In this document: positions 53,202 to 63,412 of the stretch, piece by piece | Position numbering within the stretch: position 1 is the first letter of the stretch | How the letters are laid out: each line of letters opens with the position of its first letter | Source of the DNA: an uncultured Blautia sp. | GTDB lineage: Bacteria > Bacillota > Clostridia > Lachnospirales > Lachnospiraceae | DNA length: 64,000 nt | Assembly (NCBI RefSeq): GCF_934371575.1 | Contig: NZ_CAKRNY010000012.1 | Coordinates: forward strand, 1-64,000 | Reading direction: 5' to 3' | The notes under the pieces: generated by a model | Told to the model about the DNA's origin: nothing | What the model saw: the letters and a program-made list of their open reading frames with translations, nothing else | Database searches by the model: none | Translations under genes and position numbers: made by a program

Positions 53202-53246
53202 AAAAATCGCTGTATCTCAGCAATCAAAAGGGATACAGCGATTTTT
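53202..53246. terminator. Bidirectional terminator of XRE and GPH symporter genes
   Basis: A 15-pair stem AAAAATCGCTGTATC / GATACAGCGATTTTT around a 15-base loop, with A-rich and U-rich flanks. It lies 27 bases beyond the symporter stop and about 160 bases beyond the XRE stop. Confidence 0.85.
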
Positions 53247-53272
53247 TTTCAGAAAATTTTGTTGGAAATAAT

Positions 53273-54625
53273 TTATCGATTCAATTTCTTATCAATATCC
53301 CAACGGGACATTGCAATAATACATAAAATGCACATTACAACCGGTACTCCATAAACCAAAACAATTTCAGCCTTCAACACAGATGCATTTTGTACATCTA
53401 ACGAACCATTATATCCGCCAATCTGAAGTCCCCAGCCTAATGCCGCTGCCGCAAGTCCTGTACCCACCTTTGTTCCCACACTATTCACAGAAGTAACAAG
53501 ACCTTCATAACGTGTGCCCGTCTGTTTTTCAAGTAAATCTACAATATCAGGAGCAAATGTAAAAATACCTGCAACATATGGGGCAAGTCCCAAACCAGTT
53601 ATAACTGTAGCAACCAAAACCATAGTAAGCTGCATTGCCCCCATAATACCCACAATACATCCTATCATATAAATAACAGAACTGATAATCAGAGTTTTTT
53701 GTTTTCCCATCTTTTCAAAAAGCTTAGGTGCAATAGAAATACCTATTATTGTCGCAAATACACTAACTACAGCTACAATACTATAGAGATCTGCATTTCC
53801 AAGGACATCACGTGTGTAATATACGTGTGTAGCTAAAACAAGACCATTCAGGATATAAGTACATACAAATACTATTATTGATATATAAAAATATTTTGTA
53901 TGTAGGAGAGCCTGAATTCCTCTTTTTAATTCACCCTGTGATGCTTCAGTTTTTTCCCTTTCATCAACACAGGAAATCTTTTCCTTAATTCCAAAAAAGG
54001 TAATTGTCTGTAAAACCAGACATGCAATACTAAATACCAATGCTGTGATTGTCCATGCATGCTGACTCTTTGAACCACCATTACTATTTAATAAAATTGG
54101 TGTAAGAATGGACAACAGTAAACCAGCAAGGAATGCAAAGATTCCGCGTACCGAACTAACCTTATTACGATCTGCCGGATCTAGACTGAATCTTGAAAGC
54201 ATTGCATGATATGATAAGTTGTTAATTGTATATGCAACAACCGTGAGCAGGAAATAAGTAATAATAATCCACACCAGCTTTGCACCATCAGATAGCCCTG
54301 ATGGCACATTATATACTAAAAGCTGAATAATTACTAATGGAATGATACTACCGCCAAACCACGGCCTTGCCTTTCCCATTTTCGTATGTGTTTTTTCAAT
54401 CATCGCCCCAAAAATAATATCACTGACACCGTCCGCCAAACGTAATACCAGCATAACCGTACCAATCAGCCCGGCTGCCATAAGCACACTGTCTGTGTAA
54501 TAAAGAGTCAGCCATGAAGAACAAAATGTCCATACAAAATTTGATCCTAAATCTCCTAAAGCATATGCGAGTTTTTCCCATCCATTGGTTACTCCATATG
54601 GTCTTTCTTTTTTTGTCATAACCAT
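53273..54625 (-). CDS. GPH-family sugar symporter
   Basis: A 450-residue transporter with about 12 helices, of the glycoside-pentoside-hexuronide:cation group. Features include LADGVSDIIFGAMIEKTHTK and ARPWFGGSIIPLVI near the N-terminal half. It probably imports the glycoside used by the downstream part of the operon (GH3, GH2). It is the last gene of the operon, before the shared terminator. Confidence 0.9.
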   Translation of the reverse strand: MVMTKKERPYGVTNGWEKLAYALGDLGSNFVWTFCSSWLTLYYTDSVLMAAGLIGTVMLVLRLADGVSDIIFGAMIEKTHTKMGKARPWFGGSIIPLVIIQLLVYNVPSGLSDGAKLVWIIITYFLLTVVAYTINNLSYHAMLSRFSLDPADRNKVSSVRGIFAFLAGLLLSILTPILLNSNGGSKSQHAWTITALVFSIACLVLQTITFFGIKEKISCVDEREKTEASQGELKRGIQALLHTKYFYISIIVFVCTYILNGLVLATHVYYTRDVLGNADLYSIVAVVSVFATIIGISIAPKLFEKMGKQKTLIISSVIYMIGCIVGIMGAMQLTMVLVATVITGLGLAPYVAGIFTFAPDIVDLLEKQTGTRYEGLVTSVNSVGTKVGTGLAAAALGWGLQIGGYNGSLDVQNASVLKAEIVLVYGVPVVMCILCIIAMSRWDIDKKLNR

Positions 54626-54648
54626 TTTCTCCTAATCTTCCTTATTAT

Positions 54649-57006
54649 TTATAGTCGCTTGTCAAATTCATCCATAATTTGCTGATATTTTGCAGCAATT
54701 GTTTCGTCATCCCAACCTTTTGCTTTCAATGCACCTTGAATATTCGTACCATTCCATAGTTCACAGAACGATTTATCCGGAGCAAATTCCAGTGCTACAT
54801 GAGCAAGCAGATAAATGTCTGCCTCCATGATTCTATTTACTATTTCTACTGCCTTTTCATCTTTAACAAGAACTCCTATTGATGTTCTTCCGGATAATCC
54901 AAATGGATCCTTACATTTTACGGTTATCCTGTGACTGCTCTTAATATCACGCGAGGATGTCCCCACCATTATTTCATATTCTCCCGGTTTGGTTATCCAC
55001 TCACCAAACTCCATGTAATATCCAGCAAGTTCTTCTTTAGAAATAGAAATGGTTACAGTTTTCTTCGCTCCTGGCTGTAAAAACACCTTGCAAAAACCTT
55101 TCAATTCCTTTTCAGGACGGTCGAATTTGCTATTCACTTCATGTACATAGGTCTGGATTACTTCACTTCCGGCATACTTTCCAATGTTTTTAATAGTTAC
55201 ATTTACTGTAATACTTTCTTTATCAACATTAATTTCTGTCGGCACAAAAGCATCTTCAATTTCAAAGTTAGTATAACTTAAGCCAAAACCAAATGGATAA
55301 AAGGGGTCAATGTGTCTGGAATCATACCAGCGATATCCCACATAGATTCCCTCACTGTACCAAACCTCTTTATTTTCTCCACCAAAATTTTTATATGATG
55401 GGCAGTCATAATCGTGCTTTGGCCATGTAAGCGGGAGTTTACCGGATGGATTGAATAATCCAAAAATCGCATCTGCTATTATTTTTCCTCCCTGGATTCC
55501 GGTAAGAAATGGACAAAGAATCGCATTTACCCGTTCTGAAAAATCATTTAATTCAATCGGACCGGTAGCATTGATTACAAGTATAACTTTACCATTTGCC
55601 GCTTTTGCTTCCACAATCGCCTGTTCCAATGCCTCTCTGTCATCCTCGTCCATACGCAGATGTTCTCTGTCGGCCCCTTCTCTTCCATCAGCGCCCACAA
55701 CAACAATCCAATACTTCGTTCTTTCGTTTGCTTCCTGATAGGTCACATGCGCCTCTCCAAGCAATGCAGCAGTACAATCATATGGATTCGTAGCAAGATT
55801 AGTAGCAACATTACTGCTTCCGGCCGGACAGATGGTGATCGCCTTACTTCTTTTTCCGTAGAAAGCCACATCCACATTTTTGGGCAATGGCAGCACACCG
55901 TCATTTTTCAGAAGAATCATTGACTCTTTTAACACATGCTCCATTGTTTTTAAAGATTCCTTCTGATCAAAAACCTTATATTCGCCGCTCTGTGCGGTAG
56001 AATCAACGATTACATGAAGTACATTTTTAACGCAACTATCCAGTTTTTCCATAGTTAGGCTGCCTTCTTCCAGTGCATGAAGAATACACTGAACACCGCG
56101 AGGGCCGGGCATTGTCAGATCATTTCCAGCCGCAACCGCAGCAACCTGATCATAAGTGGCGCCCCAATCAGAAACCACAAAACCCTTAAACCCCCATTCC
56201 TTACGAAGAATGTCCGTTAATAGCCATTCATTCATAGCACTTGGAACACCATTTATCTTGTTATAGGCAGACATTACCGTTTTACATCCCGCATCAATGC
56301 ACGCCTTAAATCCAGGAAAGTAAATCTCACGCAAAGCCCGTTCCGAAATATGCTCCTCCACTCCCATGCGGTCTTTTTCCTGATTATTCGCCGCAAAATG
56401 CTTTGCACATGCAATTACACCTTCCTTTTGAATGCCTTTTATCAAGGCTGGTGCTAACTGTGTCATGAGGTAAGGATCCTCCGTAAAGCTCTCTCCCAGC
56501 CGTCCACACAAAGGATCTCTGTGAATATTTACATTCGGTCCAAGAATCATATCAATTCCATAACTGCTCAATTCTTTTGCCAGTGCCTGCCCACAGCTTT
56601 CAATTACTTCCGGATTCCATGTACATCCCAATGCAATTCCCGGCGGATAACATCCGTACTTTTTTTCTGATTCTTTTATCCCACTTTTTGCTTTTTCAAT
56701 GGCCATTTTCTTTAATGTGCCAAGAGCAATCAGTAATCCCCCCATATAACCATTTTTTTCACGATCCAATGGCTGTCCTGCTTCTATCGCATCTGCTGCT
56801 ATTTTCTGGTATACCTTTTCTCCTGCATATTCTAGTGAATTAAGGCCATTACAGCTGTCTATCATATACATTGCCGGTATTCCGTACTCTGGTATTGCCT
56901 CGGTGTGAAATGGCGAACCACCAATCACCATTCTTGCTTTTTCATCCGGTGTCATTTCACTGACAATTTTCTCTACAGATTCATGATCTGTTAATTTTGT
57001 CGGCAT
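54649..57006 (-). CDS. Glycoside hydrolase family 3 (beta-glycosidase)
   Basis: A 785-residue GH3 enzyme without a signal peptide. N-terminal barrel with KHFAANNQE (about 202-210) and nucleophile Asp280 in FVVSDWGATYD. The alpha/beta-sandwich domain follows (VVVGADGREGADREHL), then a fibronectin-like domain (about 600-690; KPGEYEIMVGTSSRDI). It should hydrolyse a terminal beta-linked sugar in the cytoplasm. Start at 57006 follows GGAGGTAGAG. Confidence 0.93.
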   Translation of the reverse strand: MPTKLTDHESVEKIVSEMTPDEKARMVIGGSPFHTEAIPEYGIPAMYMIDSCNGLNSLEYAGEKVYQKIAADAIEAGQPLDREKNGYMGGLLIALGTLKKMAIEKAKSGIKESEKKYGCYPPGIALGCTWNPEVIESCGQALAKELSSYGIDMILGPNVNIHRDPLCGRLGESFTEDPYLMTQLAPALIKGIQKEGVIACAKHFAANNQEKDRMGVEEHISERALREIYFPGFKACIDAGCKTVMSAYNKINGVPSAMNEWLLTDILRKEWGFKGFVVSDWGATYDQVAAVAAGNDLTMPGPRGVQCILHALEEGSLTMEKLDSCVKNVLHVIVDSTAQSGEYKVFDQKESLKTMEHVLKESMILLKNDGVLPLPKNVDVAFYGKRSKAITICPAGSSNVATNLATNPYDCTAALLGEAHVTYQEANERTKYWIVVVGADGREGADREHLRMDEDDREALEQAIVEAKAANGKVILVINATGPIELNDFSERVNAILCPFLTGIQGGKIIADAIFGLFNPSGKLPLTWPKHDYDCPSYKNFGGENKEVWYSEGIYVGYRWYDSRHIDPFYPFGFGLSYTNFEIEDAFVPTEINVDKESITVNVTIKNIGKYAGSEVIQTYVHEVNSKFDRPEKELKGFCKVFLQPGAKKTVTISISKEELAGYYMEFGEWITKPGEYEIMVGTSSRDIKSSHRITVKCKDPFGLSGRTSIGVLVKDEKAVEIVNRIMEADIYLLAHVALEFAPDKSFCELWNGTNIQGALKAKGWDDETIAAKYQQIMDEFDKRL

Positions 57007-57022
57007 ATCTCTACCTCCATGT

Positions 57023-59404
57023 CTATTCAGCATTAATGTCAGCACTTGCTTTTTCTAAATTATTGCCAGTAACAGATATACTGATTTTGCCTTGATCACC
57101 TGTACTTTGAACAATCGCCAGCAGTCTGCCATGATATGTGGTATAACTATTGTCACTGAATTTTTCTGTAGTTTCCGGGTTTCCGGACGCTAATGCAACC
57201 AATTTTCCTGCACCGGTTACTTCTACTGTAAGTTGACGATCTCTTAATAGCCATGGCACACCTTGTTCATCTGCGATCAGGATATTAATATATGCCAGAT
57301 CTGTACCATCTGCATGAATTTTAATTTCTTCAGGCTGCAATACAATTTGTTCTTTGCCCGTTGCAGATATCAATTGTTCTCTTGCAATTTCTATACCATT
57401 TTCATCATAACTGATAGCTTCAAGCTTACCAGGTCTATATTCTGTCTGATAAAACGCTCTGCATAATTCCAATGTTTTTTTGCCTAATGATATTCCATCC
57501 TGAATCAGTTCTACTTCCCTGCCAACACTGTAAACCTCAATTTCTGCCATTTTGCCTTCCTGATTTGACCAGCTCCAACTGTTTACAGCATCCGTAAGTC
57601 TCCACTTTCCTACTGTATATTCTTCACCTGCATGATCCACCGGTCTGACCGCGATGTAAGGTTTTTTGTATTTTCCAAACACTACTGCCGTGTAATACCC
57701 CTGGCTTTCCACATATCCAGTCAGGTCAACAGATCCACAACCTGCTGTCATACATGGATAATCCTTTGAAAATGGTGCCTGTGTTGAACCATAAAATGGT
57801 AATCCTACACCGGCTTCTCCAAGGTAATCCCATGCGGTCCACATAAAGTCACCGATAAGATACGGCTTTTCTTCTATCTGCTTCCAGTTACTTCCTATTT
57901 TGCATGGAAAGGTTTCTGAGCTTAAAATGACCCGTTCAGGAGCAAGCTCATGAGTAGCTTCATATAAATGGCTTCCATAGTTATATCCGGCAATATCAAC
58001 CTGTGCAAAAACATCCTTTAAAAGCGCCTCCTGATTTTCAGCCGTAATTGATGCCATTATCTTTGGAAGCAATGTAACAATATTATTTACATCCTGACTG
58101 CCTACATTTTCTGCTGCTTTTTTCTCATCCTCTGTCATCTGTGCTTCCGCTGCTTTCTTCTCAGCTGTCTTTTTCGCAAGTACTGCCAATAATGTATTAT
58201 TTGCTATAGTTGTCGGGCGACTTGCATCCAGCTTCTTAAATAATCCATTAATTTGGCCACAGAGCATTGCACCATATGGAAGTCCTGTATCAGTAATCTC
58301 ATTTCCAACACAGTACATAATTACTGATGGATGACTGTAATCTTTTTTGACAAGTGCTTCTACATCTTTTTTCCATTCCTGATCAAAATAATTCGCATAA
58401 TCATAAGCTGATTGTGGAATTTTCCATTGATCAAATGTTTCATCCAAAACATACATTCCCAGTTCATCACATATTTCCAAAAAAAGTCTTCCTGTAGGAT
58501 TGTGTGCATAGCGAATAGCGTTATAGCCAAGCTCTTTAAGTTTTTTTACACGTCTGTATTCCGCTTTGTATACAGAACATGCTCCCAAAGGACCGTTATC
58601 ATGATGAATACATGCTCCCTTCAACTTCACACTGTTTCCGTTTATTAAAAGTCCTTCTTCTGCATTCCATTCTATCTTTCGGATGCCAAAGAAAATTTCA
58701 AATTCATCTATTATTTTTCTATTTTTCACCAATCTCGATTTTGCTTCATACAAATTGGGATTTTCTGCGTCCCAAAGCTTTGCATCCGGAACTTCAATTC
58801 TAAATGTTTCTCCCATTCCTTCTGCAACTTTTTTACCCAGAAAATAGATTTCAGTTTCAATAAGCGTATGCTCTTCTTTTTTCGCCTCTATCTGAAACTC
58901 TACAACTGCCGGCAAAGCAGAAACCGTTGTTACCTTTATTCCATCCGGCACGATGTATTCTTTCTCACCAATATAAATATTAACATCTCTGTAAATACCA
59001 CTTCCGGAATACCAACGGGAATTTGGTGTTTTTGAATTATCTGCAATGACTGTGAGCACATTTTCTTCACCAATTCGAATTTTATCTGTCAAATCCACAT
59101 AGAAATTCGTATAGCCATAAATCCAGCCACCAACTTCCTCATGATTAAAAAACACCTTGGAATTCATGTAGATTCCTTCAAATTCCACCAATACTACTTT
59201 ACCGGCAAGAATCTCCTCTCCCATAAATATTTTCTCATACAGATATTTACCACCCGGATAAAATCCGGATGCATTGCCGCTTGGAAGTTCTGGCACTCTT
59301 TCCTCAGTCAGCATTGCATCATGGGGTAAATTGATAAGCTGCTTCTGATTCTCGTTTCCGTCCTTCCAAAAATACCAGTTCTGATTCCACTTTTGTTTTT
59401 TCAT
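57023..59404 (-). CDS. Glycoside hydrolase family 2 (beta-galactosidase/glucuronidase-like)
   Basis: A 793-residue GH2 enzyme without signal peptide. The sugar-binding and immunoglobulin-like domains span about 1-250; the TIM barrel has the acid/base Glu369 in YCVGNEITDTG and the nucleophile Glu497 in VILSSETFP. Between them (about 408-460) lies a Lys/Glu/Ala-rich segment (KKTAEKKAAEAQMTEDEKKA) typical of a clostridial subgroup. C-terminal beta domains complete it. It acts after uptake by the GPH symporter. The exact sugar is uncertain. Confidence 0.92.
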   Translation of the reverse strand: MKKQKWNQNWYFWKDGNENQKQLINLPHDAMLTEERVPELPSGNASGFYPGGKYLYEKIFMGEEILAGKVVLVEFEGIYMNSKVFFNHEEVGGWIYGYTNFYVDLTDKIRIGEENVLTVIADNSKTPNSRWYSGSGIYRDVNIYIGEKEYIVPDGIKVTTVSALPAVVEFQIEAKKEEHTLIETEIYFLGKKVAEGMGETFRIEVPDAKLWDAENPNLYEAKSRLVKNRKIIDEFEIFFGIRKIEWNAEEGLLINGNSVKLKGACIHHDNGPLGACSVYKAEYRRVKKLKELGYNAIRYAHNPTGRLFLEICDELGMYVLDETFDQWKIPQSAYDYANYFDQEWKKDVEALVKKDYSHPSVIMYCVGNEITDTGLPYGAMLCGQINGLFKKLDASRPTTIANNTLLAVLAKKTAEKKAAEAQMTEDEKKAAENVGSQDVNNIVTLLPKIMASITAENQEALLKDVFAQVDIAGYNYGSHLYEATHELAPERVILSSETFPCKIGSNWKQIEEKPYLIGDFMWTAWDYLGEAGVGLPFYGSTQAPFSKDYPCMTAGCGSVDLTGYVESQGYYTAVVFGKYKKPYIAVRPVDHAGEEYTVGKWRLTDAVNSWSWSNQEGKMAEIEVYSVGREVELIQDGISLGKKTLELCRAFYQTEYRPGKLEAISYDENGIEIAREQLISATGKEQIVLQPEEIKIHADGTDLAYINILIADEQGVPWLLRDRQLTVEVTGAGKLVALASGNPETTEKFSDNSYTTYHGRLLAIVQSTGDQGKISISVTGNNLEKASADINAE

Positions 59405-59488
59405 ATTACCAAGCCCCTCCTTCTCCTTGATAATACCATGTGTACTGTAAAATACAGATATATGGTATTACAAACTGGTTATTATGTA

Positions 59489-60457
59489 TCAATCTTCTTT
59501 TATGTTGATTTTTACTGTATAAGTTTTCTTTTCTCCTGGCTGTAAAAATTTCAGCATTCCGTTTTTTCTCATGACATCTCTTCCGTCCGGGTAACAATTG
59601 CCACATTCCAGGCCCAGTACATAATCCCGTACTCCCATCATTTTCCATTCCACAAAACCATCAAGTTCTTCTGCATCAAAGGTGATTTCCAGTCCGATTC
59701 CAAGCTTTGACTGGTAAATTTTTGCATATCCTTTTTCATCAGTAAACTTGTGATAATAACAGCTTTCCTGATATCCCACCGTCGGCTTCTCCATATGCAT
59801 CCAATTTGCAATGTCTTCCTTCGCATGTGTATCTCTTGGAAGCACTTCTACCGACGGAATCATAACAACACTGTCTTCATCCAAAAGCGGATATCCCATA
59901 TTCATGTGATACAGAATTTCAAACGGCTCTACCCTGTCTCCGGTATTCGTTATGGTATCCGTTATCTCAAATTCACTTTTTATTTTGGATATGACAATCT
60001 TCCTGCTTAATACCAGCTTACGACCAAACAGCACTTCATCCTTTGTTTCTGTATGAATGGTGAAGGTCGCTTCCTCCTCAGTCCAGTATGATTTTTCACA
60101 CGGAATATTTGCAATAGATCCATGAAGTGGAAGTAGTTCTCCCTCATCCTCACAGGAGCTTCCCACTGCCTGTAAGCCACAGGTTGTAAGGAATCCTGCA
60201 GTAAACGACTGTAGCCAGTTACTGCCCACTTTGTCATAATAAGCAGGTGCGACATAACCGCAGGGTGAAAAATAAGAAAGATTGATTCCTTTATAACGAA
60301 GTCTTGTGATGTCTCCGTTTCTGTCCGGTGATATAGTCATATCCAGCCCAGTCCCATTATGAATTTCATACAGGCGCATTCCATCACCTTTACCGCCCAC
60401 CAGACGGTGTTCCTCGACTCCTCTTAACTGACTCTCATGTCCGATATATGGGTTCAT
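59489..60457 (-). CDS. DUF4432 / aldose-1-epimerase-like protein
   Basis: A 322-residue galactose-mutarotase-fold protein (GDGMRLYEIHNGTGLDMTIS, TCGLQAVGSSCEDEGEL, EILYHMNMGYPLLDED). The fold suits a role in converting sugar anomers before the isomerase. DUF4432 members occur in operons for less common sugars. It lies between GH2 and the kinase. Confidence 0.85.
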   Translation of the reverse strand: MNPYIGHESQLRGVEEHRLVGGKGDGMRLYEIHNGTGLDMTISPDRNGDITRLRYKGINLSYFSPCGYVAPAYYDKVGSNWLQSFTAGFLTTCGLQAVGSSCEDEGELLPLHGSIANIPCEKSYWTEEEATFTIHTETKDEVLFGRKLVLSRKIVISKIKSEFEITDTITNTGDRVEPFEILYHMNMGYPLLDEDSVVMIPSVEVLPRDTHAKEDIANWMHMEKPTVGYQESCYYHKFTDEKGYAKIYQSKLGIGLEITFDAEELDGFVEWKMMGVRDYVLGLECGNCYPDGRDVMRKNGMLKFLQPGEKKTYTVKINIKED

Positions 60458-60476
60458 CCTGTCTCTCCTTTAGTTT

Positions 60477-61979
60477 TTATATCAGCGGTCTTACTGCATC
60501 ATAAAGTCTTCTGTAACGTTCAAACTGCCTCATATATTTCTCATGCATTTCCGGTCTCGGCAGATAGGTGATGGTTTCTTCTACCATATGTACCGCAGCA
60601 TCTTGTAAGTTTTTAAATACTCCAATTACAATTCCCGTCAGCATTGCACTGCCGACCGTTCCAGCATCTACTGTTTTAAGTGCTGTAATTGGCAGGTTCA
60701 AAACATCCGCCTTCATCTGCATCCAGACTGCAGAATGTGCTCCTCCTCCGGTTGCATGAAGCTTTTGAAAGGTAATTCCGGCTTTTTTAATTGCCTGCAT
60801 ATTTAAGTACATCTCATAAACGACACCTTCCATACAACCTCTGTAAATTTCCGCCACAGAGGTATCCGTTGTCAGTCCTATTACAGCGCCCTTCGAACCG
60901 GTATCCATATAGGGAGTTGCTGCGCCTGCAAAGTGTGGAAGCACAAGAATGGATGATAAAGGCTTCTCACCAAATGCTTTGGCATATTCCTTTTCCAGAT
61001 ATTCGTTTACTGAAATACCATCATTTTCTGCCAGTTCTTTTTCCTTTTTTGCAAGTACATCACTGCACCACTGCAAAAGAGCTCCTCCTGTATAAGAAAA
61101 TGCATAGGCCACATACTTTCCGGGAATCACATAAGGGACTACGGAAAAATACCCCTGACACATGGCATCCATATCCGGTATTCCATCGTAGACCGGTGTC
61201 AGGCATTCTACCGTACCCGCACCATCTACCGCTATGGCGCTCTCAAACACACCTGCTCCGACCGCAGCAGCTATCTGGTCATGACTCACAGAAACAACCA
61301 CTGTGTCTGTTCTTAACCCCGTCTGTTCTGCTGTCTTTTCTGTTATTGTCCCGGCAGATGTGCCTGTTGGTACTGGTTTTGCCATAAGGGAAACATCTAT
61401 ATCTGCCGTTTTAAAAACTTCATTACTCCACGTAAGCTTTTCAATATCAAATGCCATAGTGCGGGTCGCCAGCGAATAATCAATTTGTTTTACGCCGGTC
61501 AAATGATAAACCACATAATCTTCCATCAGAAAGATGTGTTTTGTTTTTTTATAGACTTCAGGCAGTTCTTCTTTTATCCACATCATTTTGGAGATACTGT
61601 ACATTTCATGTGGGCGTAAGCCCGTAATCTTGGCAATCTTTTTTTCACCCAGTTTTTCCACTAGAGTTCTGCACTGCTTACTTCCCCTTGGGTCCGTATA
61701 TAACATTGCCGGGTGAAGCGGCTTTCCAGCCGCATCCACGCAAACGAAGGTCTCGCCAAAGCTTGTGACTCCGATTCCTGCAATATCCGGATACTGCCCT
61801 GCTATTTCCCGGATGCAAGCGTATACACCATCCATCACAGCAGTAACATCAATCTCATGTCCACTCACCTTTCGTTTCACCGGGTAATCACGATACGTTT
61901 TTGCAAGATAATTTCCCAGCTCATCGAAGACCGTACATTTGCAGCCCGTAGTGCCAATATCTAGTCCAGCTATTTTCAT
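60477..61979 (-). CDS. FGGY-family carbohydrate kinase
   Basis: A 500-residue kinase. Phosphate-1 loop LDIGTTGCKCTVFD, ATP-side HDQIAAAVGAG and adenosine motif ATGGGAHSAVWMQMKADVL. Closest in look to xylulokinase/gluconokinase-type FGGY proteins; the sugar is not readable. It probably phosphorylates the ketose made by the isomerase-like protein next to it. Start at 61979, after GGAAGAGGTG. Confidence 0.9.
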   Translation of the reverse strand: MKIAGLDIGTTGCKCTVFDELGNYLAKTYRDYPVKRKVSGHEIDVTAVMDGVYACIREIAGQYPDIAGIGVTSFGETFVCVDAAGKPLHPAMLYTDPRGSKQCRTLVEKLGEKKIAKITGLRPHEMYSISKMMWIKEELPEVYKKTKHIFLMEDYVVYHLTGVKQIDYSLATRTMAFDIEKLTWSNEVFKTADIDVSLMAKPVPTGTSAGTITEKTAEQTGLRTDTVVVSVSHDQIAAAVGAGVFESAIAVDGAGTVECLTPVYDGIPDMDAMCQGYFSVVPYVIPGKYVAYAFSYTGGALLQWCSDVLAKKEKELAENDGISVNEYLEKEYAKAFGEKPLSSILVLPHFAGAATPYMDTGSKGAVIGLTTDTSVAEIYRGCMEGVVYEMYLNMQAIKKAGITFQKLHATGGGAHSAVWMQMKADVLNLPITALKTVDAGTVGSAMLTGIVIGVFKNLQDAAVHMVEETITYLPRPEMHEKYMRQFERYRRLYDAVRPLI

Positions 61980-61997
61980 ACGAAACACCTCTTCCAA

Positions 61998-63401
61998 TTA
62001 ATCGATGTCAACCCATTCATATCCAAGATAAGTGGTAAATGCTTCTTTTAAAATCTCCTTCATATGTCCCACACCAACGGATGTATGATGCTTAAAGCCA
62101 CCTCTTGCCAGTCTTATCAGCTTATTCTGTAAATCTGGGATTTCGCATACACCACCACAGCCGAAAAATGCATCTTCAATCGGGTCCTCGGTAAATGCTG
62201 CTTCACTTGCATAGACAATCAACTTGCCATCTTTGGTCTGGCAGTTGGAAATGGTAGTTGGAAAAGCCTTGATTCTTCCCTCGTTGCAGCCCCAGCCGGA
62301 GCCAGGATCATTTTTTGCAAACATCTTATGTTCCGTTACGGTGCCCTTTTCTGTCATGAGTCCCTGTGCCACCGGTCCACAGTGGAACAGAATAACCTTG
62401 TTTTCATCAGCGCCATAGTTATTGTTCCAGTCCAATACGGCTGTCGGTTCTTCACTGGCAAGGTTCATGGCACGCATGGTAATTGCAGAGCACATATCAA
62501 TCTCGCAGGAAGCCACTATGCCTCTGTCATTTAATTCACTAAGCAGTACACATGGGCATACTCTTAAATAGGTTTCCATTTCATTCCAACAGCGAAGTGT
62601 AATGGCATCCAGATGATATTCTTCTATGTATTCGTCAATGACTACGGAGATTTTTGCAAGCATAAGCTTATTTGCCTGCGGCACCTGAGAGAAGTCAGTA
62701 TAATTTTCCAATATTTTCACTTTATCTAATACCACAGCATCGTCATCCGCTTTTTTGCTGACCTTAAACATTAATTCGGATAAGTCAAAGGATTCTACAT
62801 TGATACCATATTTCTGTAAAGTAATTTCATCAAATCTTACGGTCTTAAATGCGGTCGTTCTGGCACCTATGCATCCTACATTAAACCGCTTCATTCCGTT
62901 TACAACACGACAGACAGCTGCAAAATCTTTTAAATTCTGCGCAAAAGCTTCTGACAGGGGATGTACCACATGCGGCTTCATTACAGTAAATGGTACCTGA
63001 TACTGGGTAAACACATCGGTCACAGAGAATTTTCCGCAATAGGCATCTCTTCTGTGTGCAAAATCCATTTTTCCGATTTCATCCGGATAGGCTTGCATCA
63101 GAATCGGAACGCCTGCATCCTGCAAGGCAGTGATAGCTCCATTTTCATCTGCAAAAATCGGCATGGAGAAAATGACTCCGTCATACTGTCCCTCATGCTC
63201 CTTTAACCACTTTGCATATAATAATCCTTCGTCTCTTGTCTCGATACCGCCATATCTGGTTAATTCTGCATCCATTGCTATGTAGTCATAGCCTGCATCT
63301 GTTACAGCTTTTATCATATCTTCCCTTGCGCCGTAAATTAATGCTCCCGGCATAAACCCTCTGTTACAAAACGCCAGTGCAAATGTCATTTTCTTTCCCA
63401 T
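61998..63401 (-). CDS. L-fucose/L-arabinose isomerase-family protein
   Basis: A 467-residue protein of the fucose/arabinose isomerase fold (RFNVGCIGARTTAFKTVRFD, NYGADENKVILFHCGPVAQG, KHHTSVGVGHMKEIL). It is shorter than classical FucI (about 590), like the shorter subgroup found with FGGY kinases. Metal-site residues cannot be confirmed by eye. It would convert an aldose to a ketose for the kinase and aldolase. Confidence 0.85.
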   Translation of the reverse strand: MGKKMTFALAFCNRGFMPGALIYGAREDMIKAVTDAGYDYIAMDAELTRYGGIETRDEGLLYAKWLKEHEGQYDGVIFSMPIFADENGAITALQDAGVPILMQAYPDEIGKMDFAHRRDAYCGKFSVTDVFTQYQVPFTVMKPHVVHPLSEAFAQNLKDFAAVCRVVNGMKRFNVGCIGARTTAFKTVRFDEITLQKYGINVESFDLSELMFKVSKKADDDAVVLDKVKILENYTDFSQVPQANKLMLAKISVVIDEYIEEYHLDAITLRCWNEMETYLRVCPCVLLSELNDRGIVASCEIDMCSAITMRAMNLASEEPTAVLDWNNNYGADENKVILFHCGPVAQGLMTEKGTVTEHKMFAKNDPGSGWGCNEGRIKAFPTTISNCQTKDGKLIVYASEAAFTEDPIEDAFFGCGGVCEIPDLQNKLIRLARGGFKHHTSVGVGHMKEILKEAFTTYLGYEWVDID

Positions 63402-63412
63402 ATCTTTCTCCT

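Noticed and set aside
58120..58220. Inserted element in the GH2 gene
   Set aside because: The Lys/Glu/Ala-rich segment stays in frame and fits a known loop region between the catalytic residues of this subgroup.
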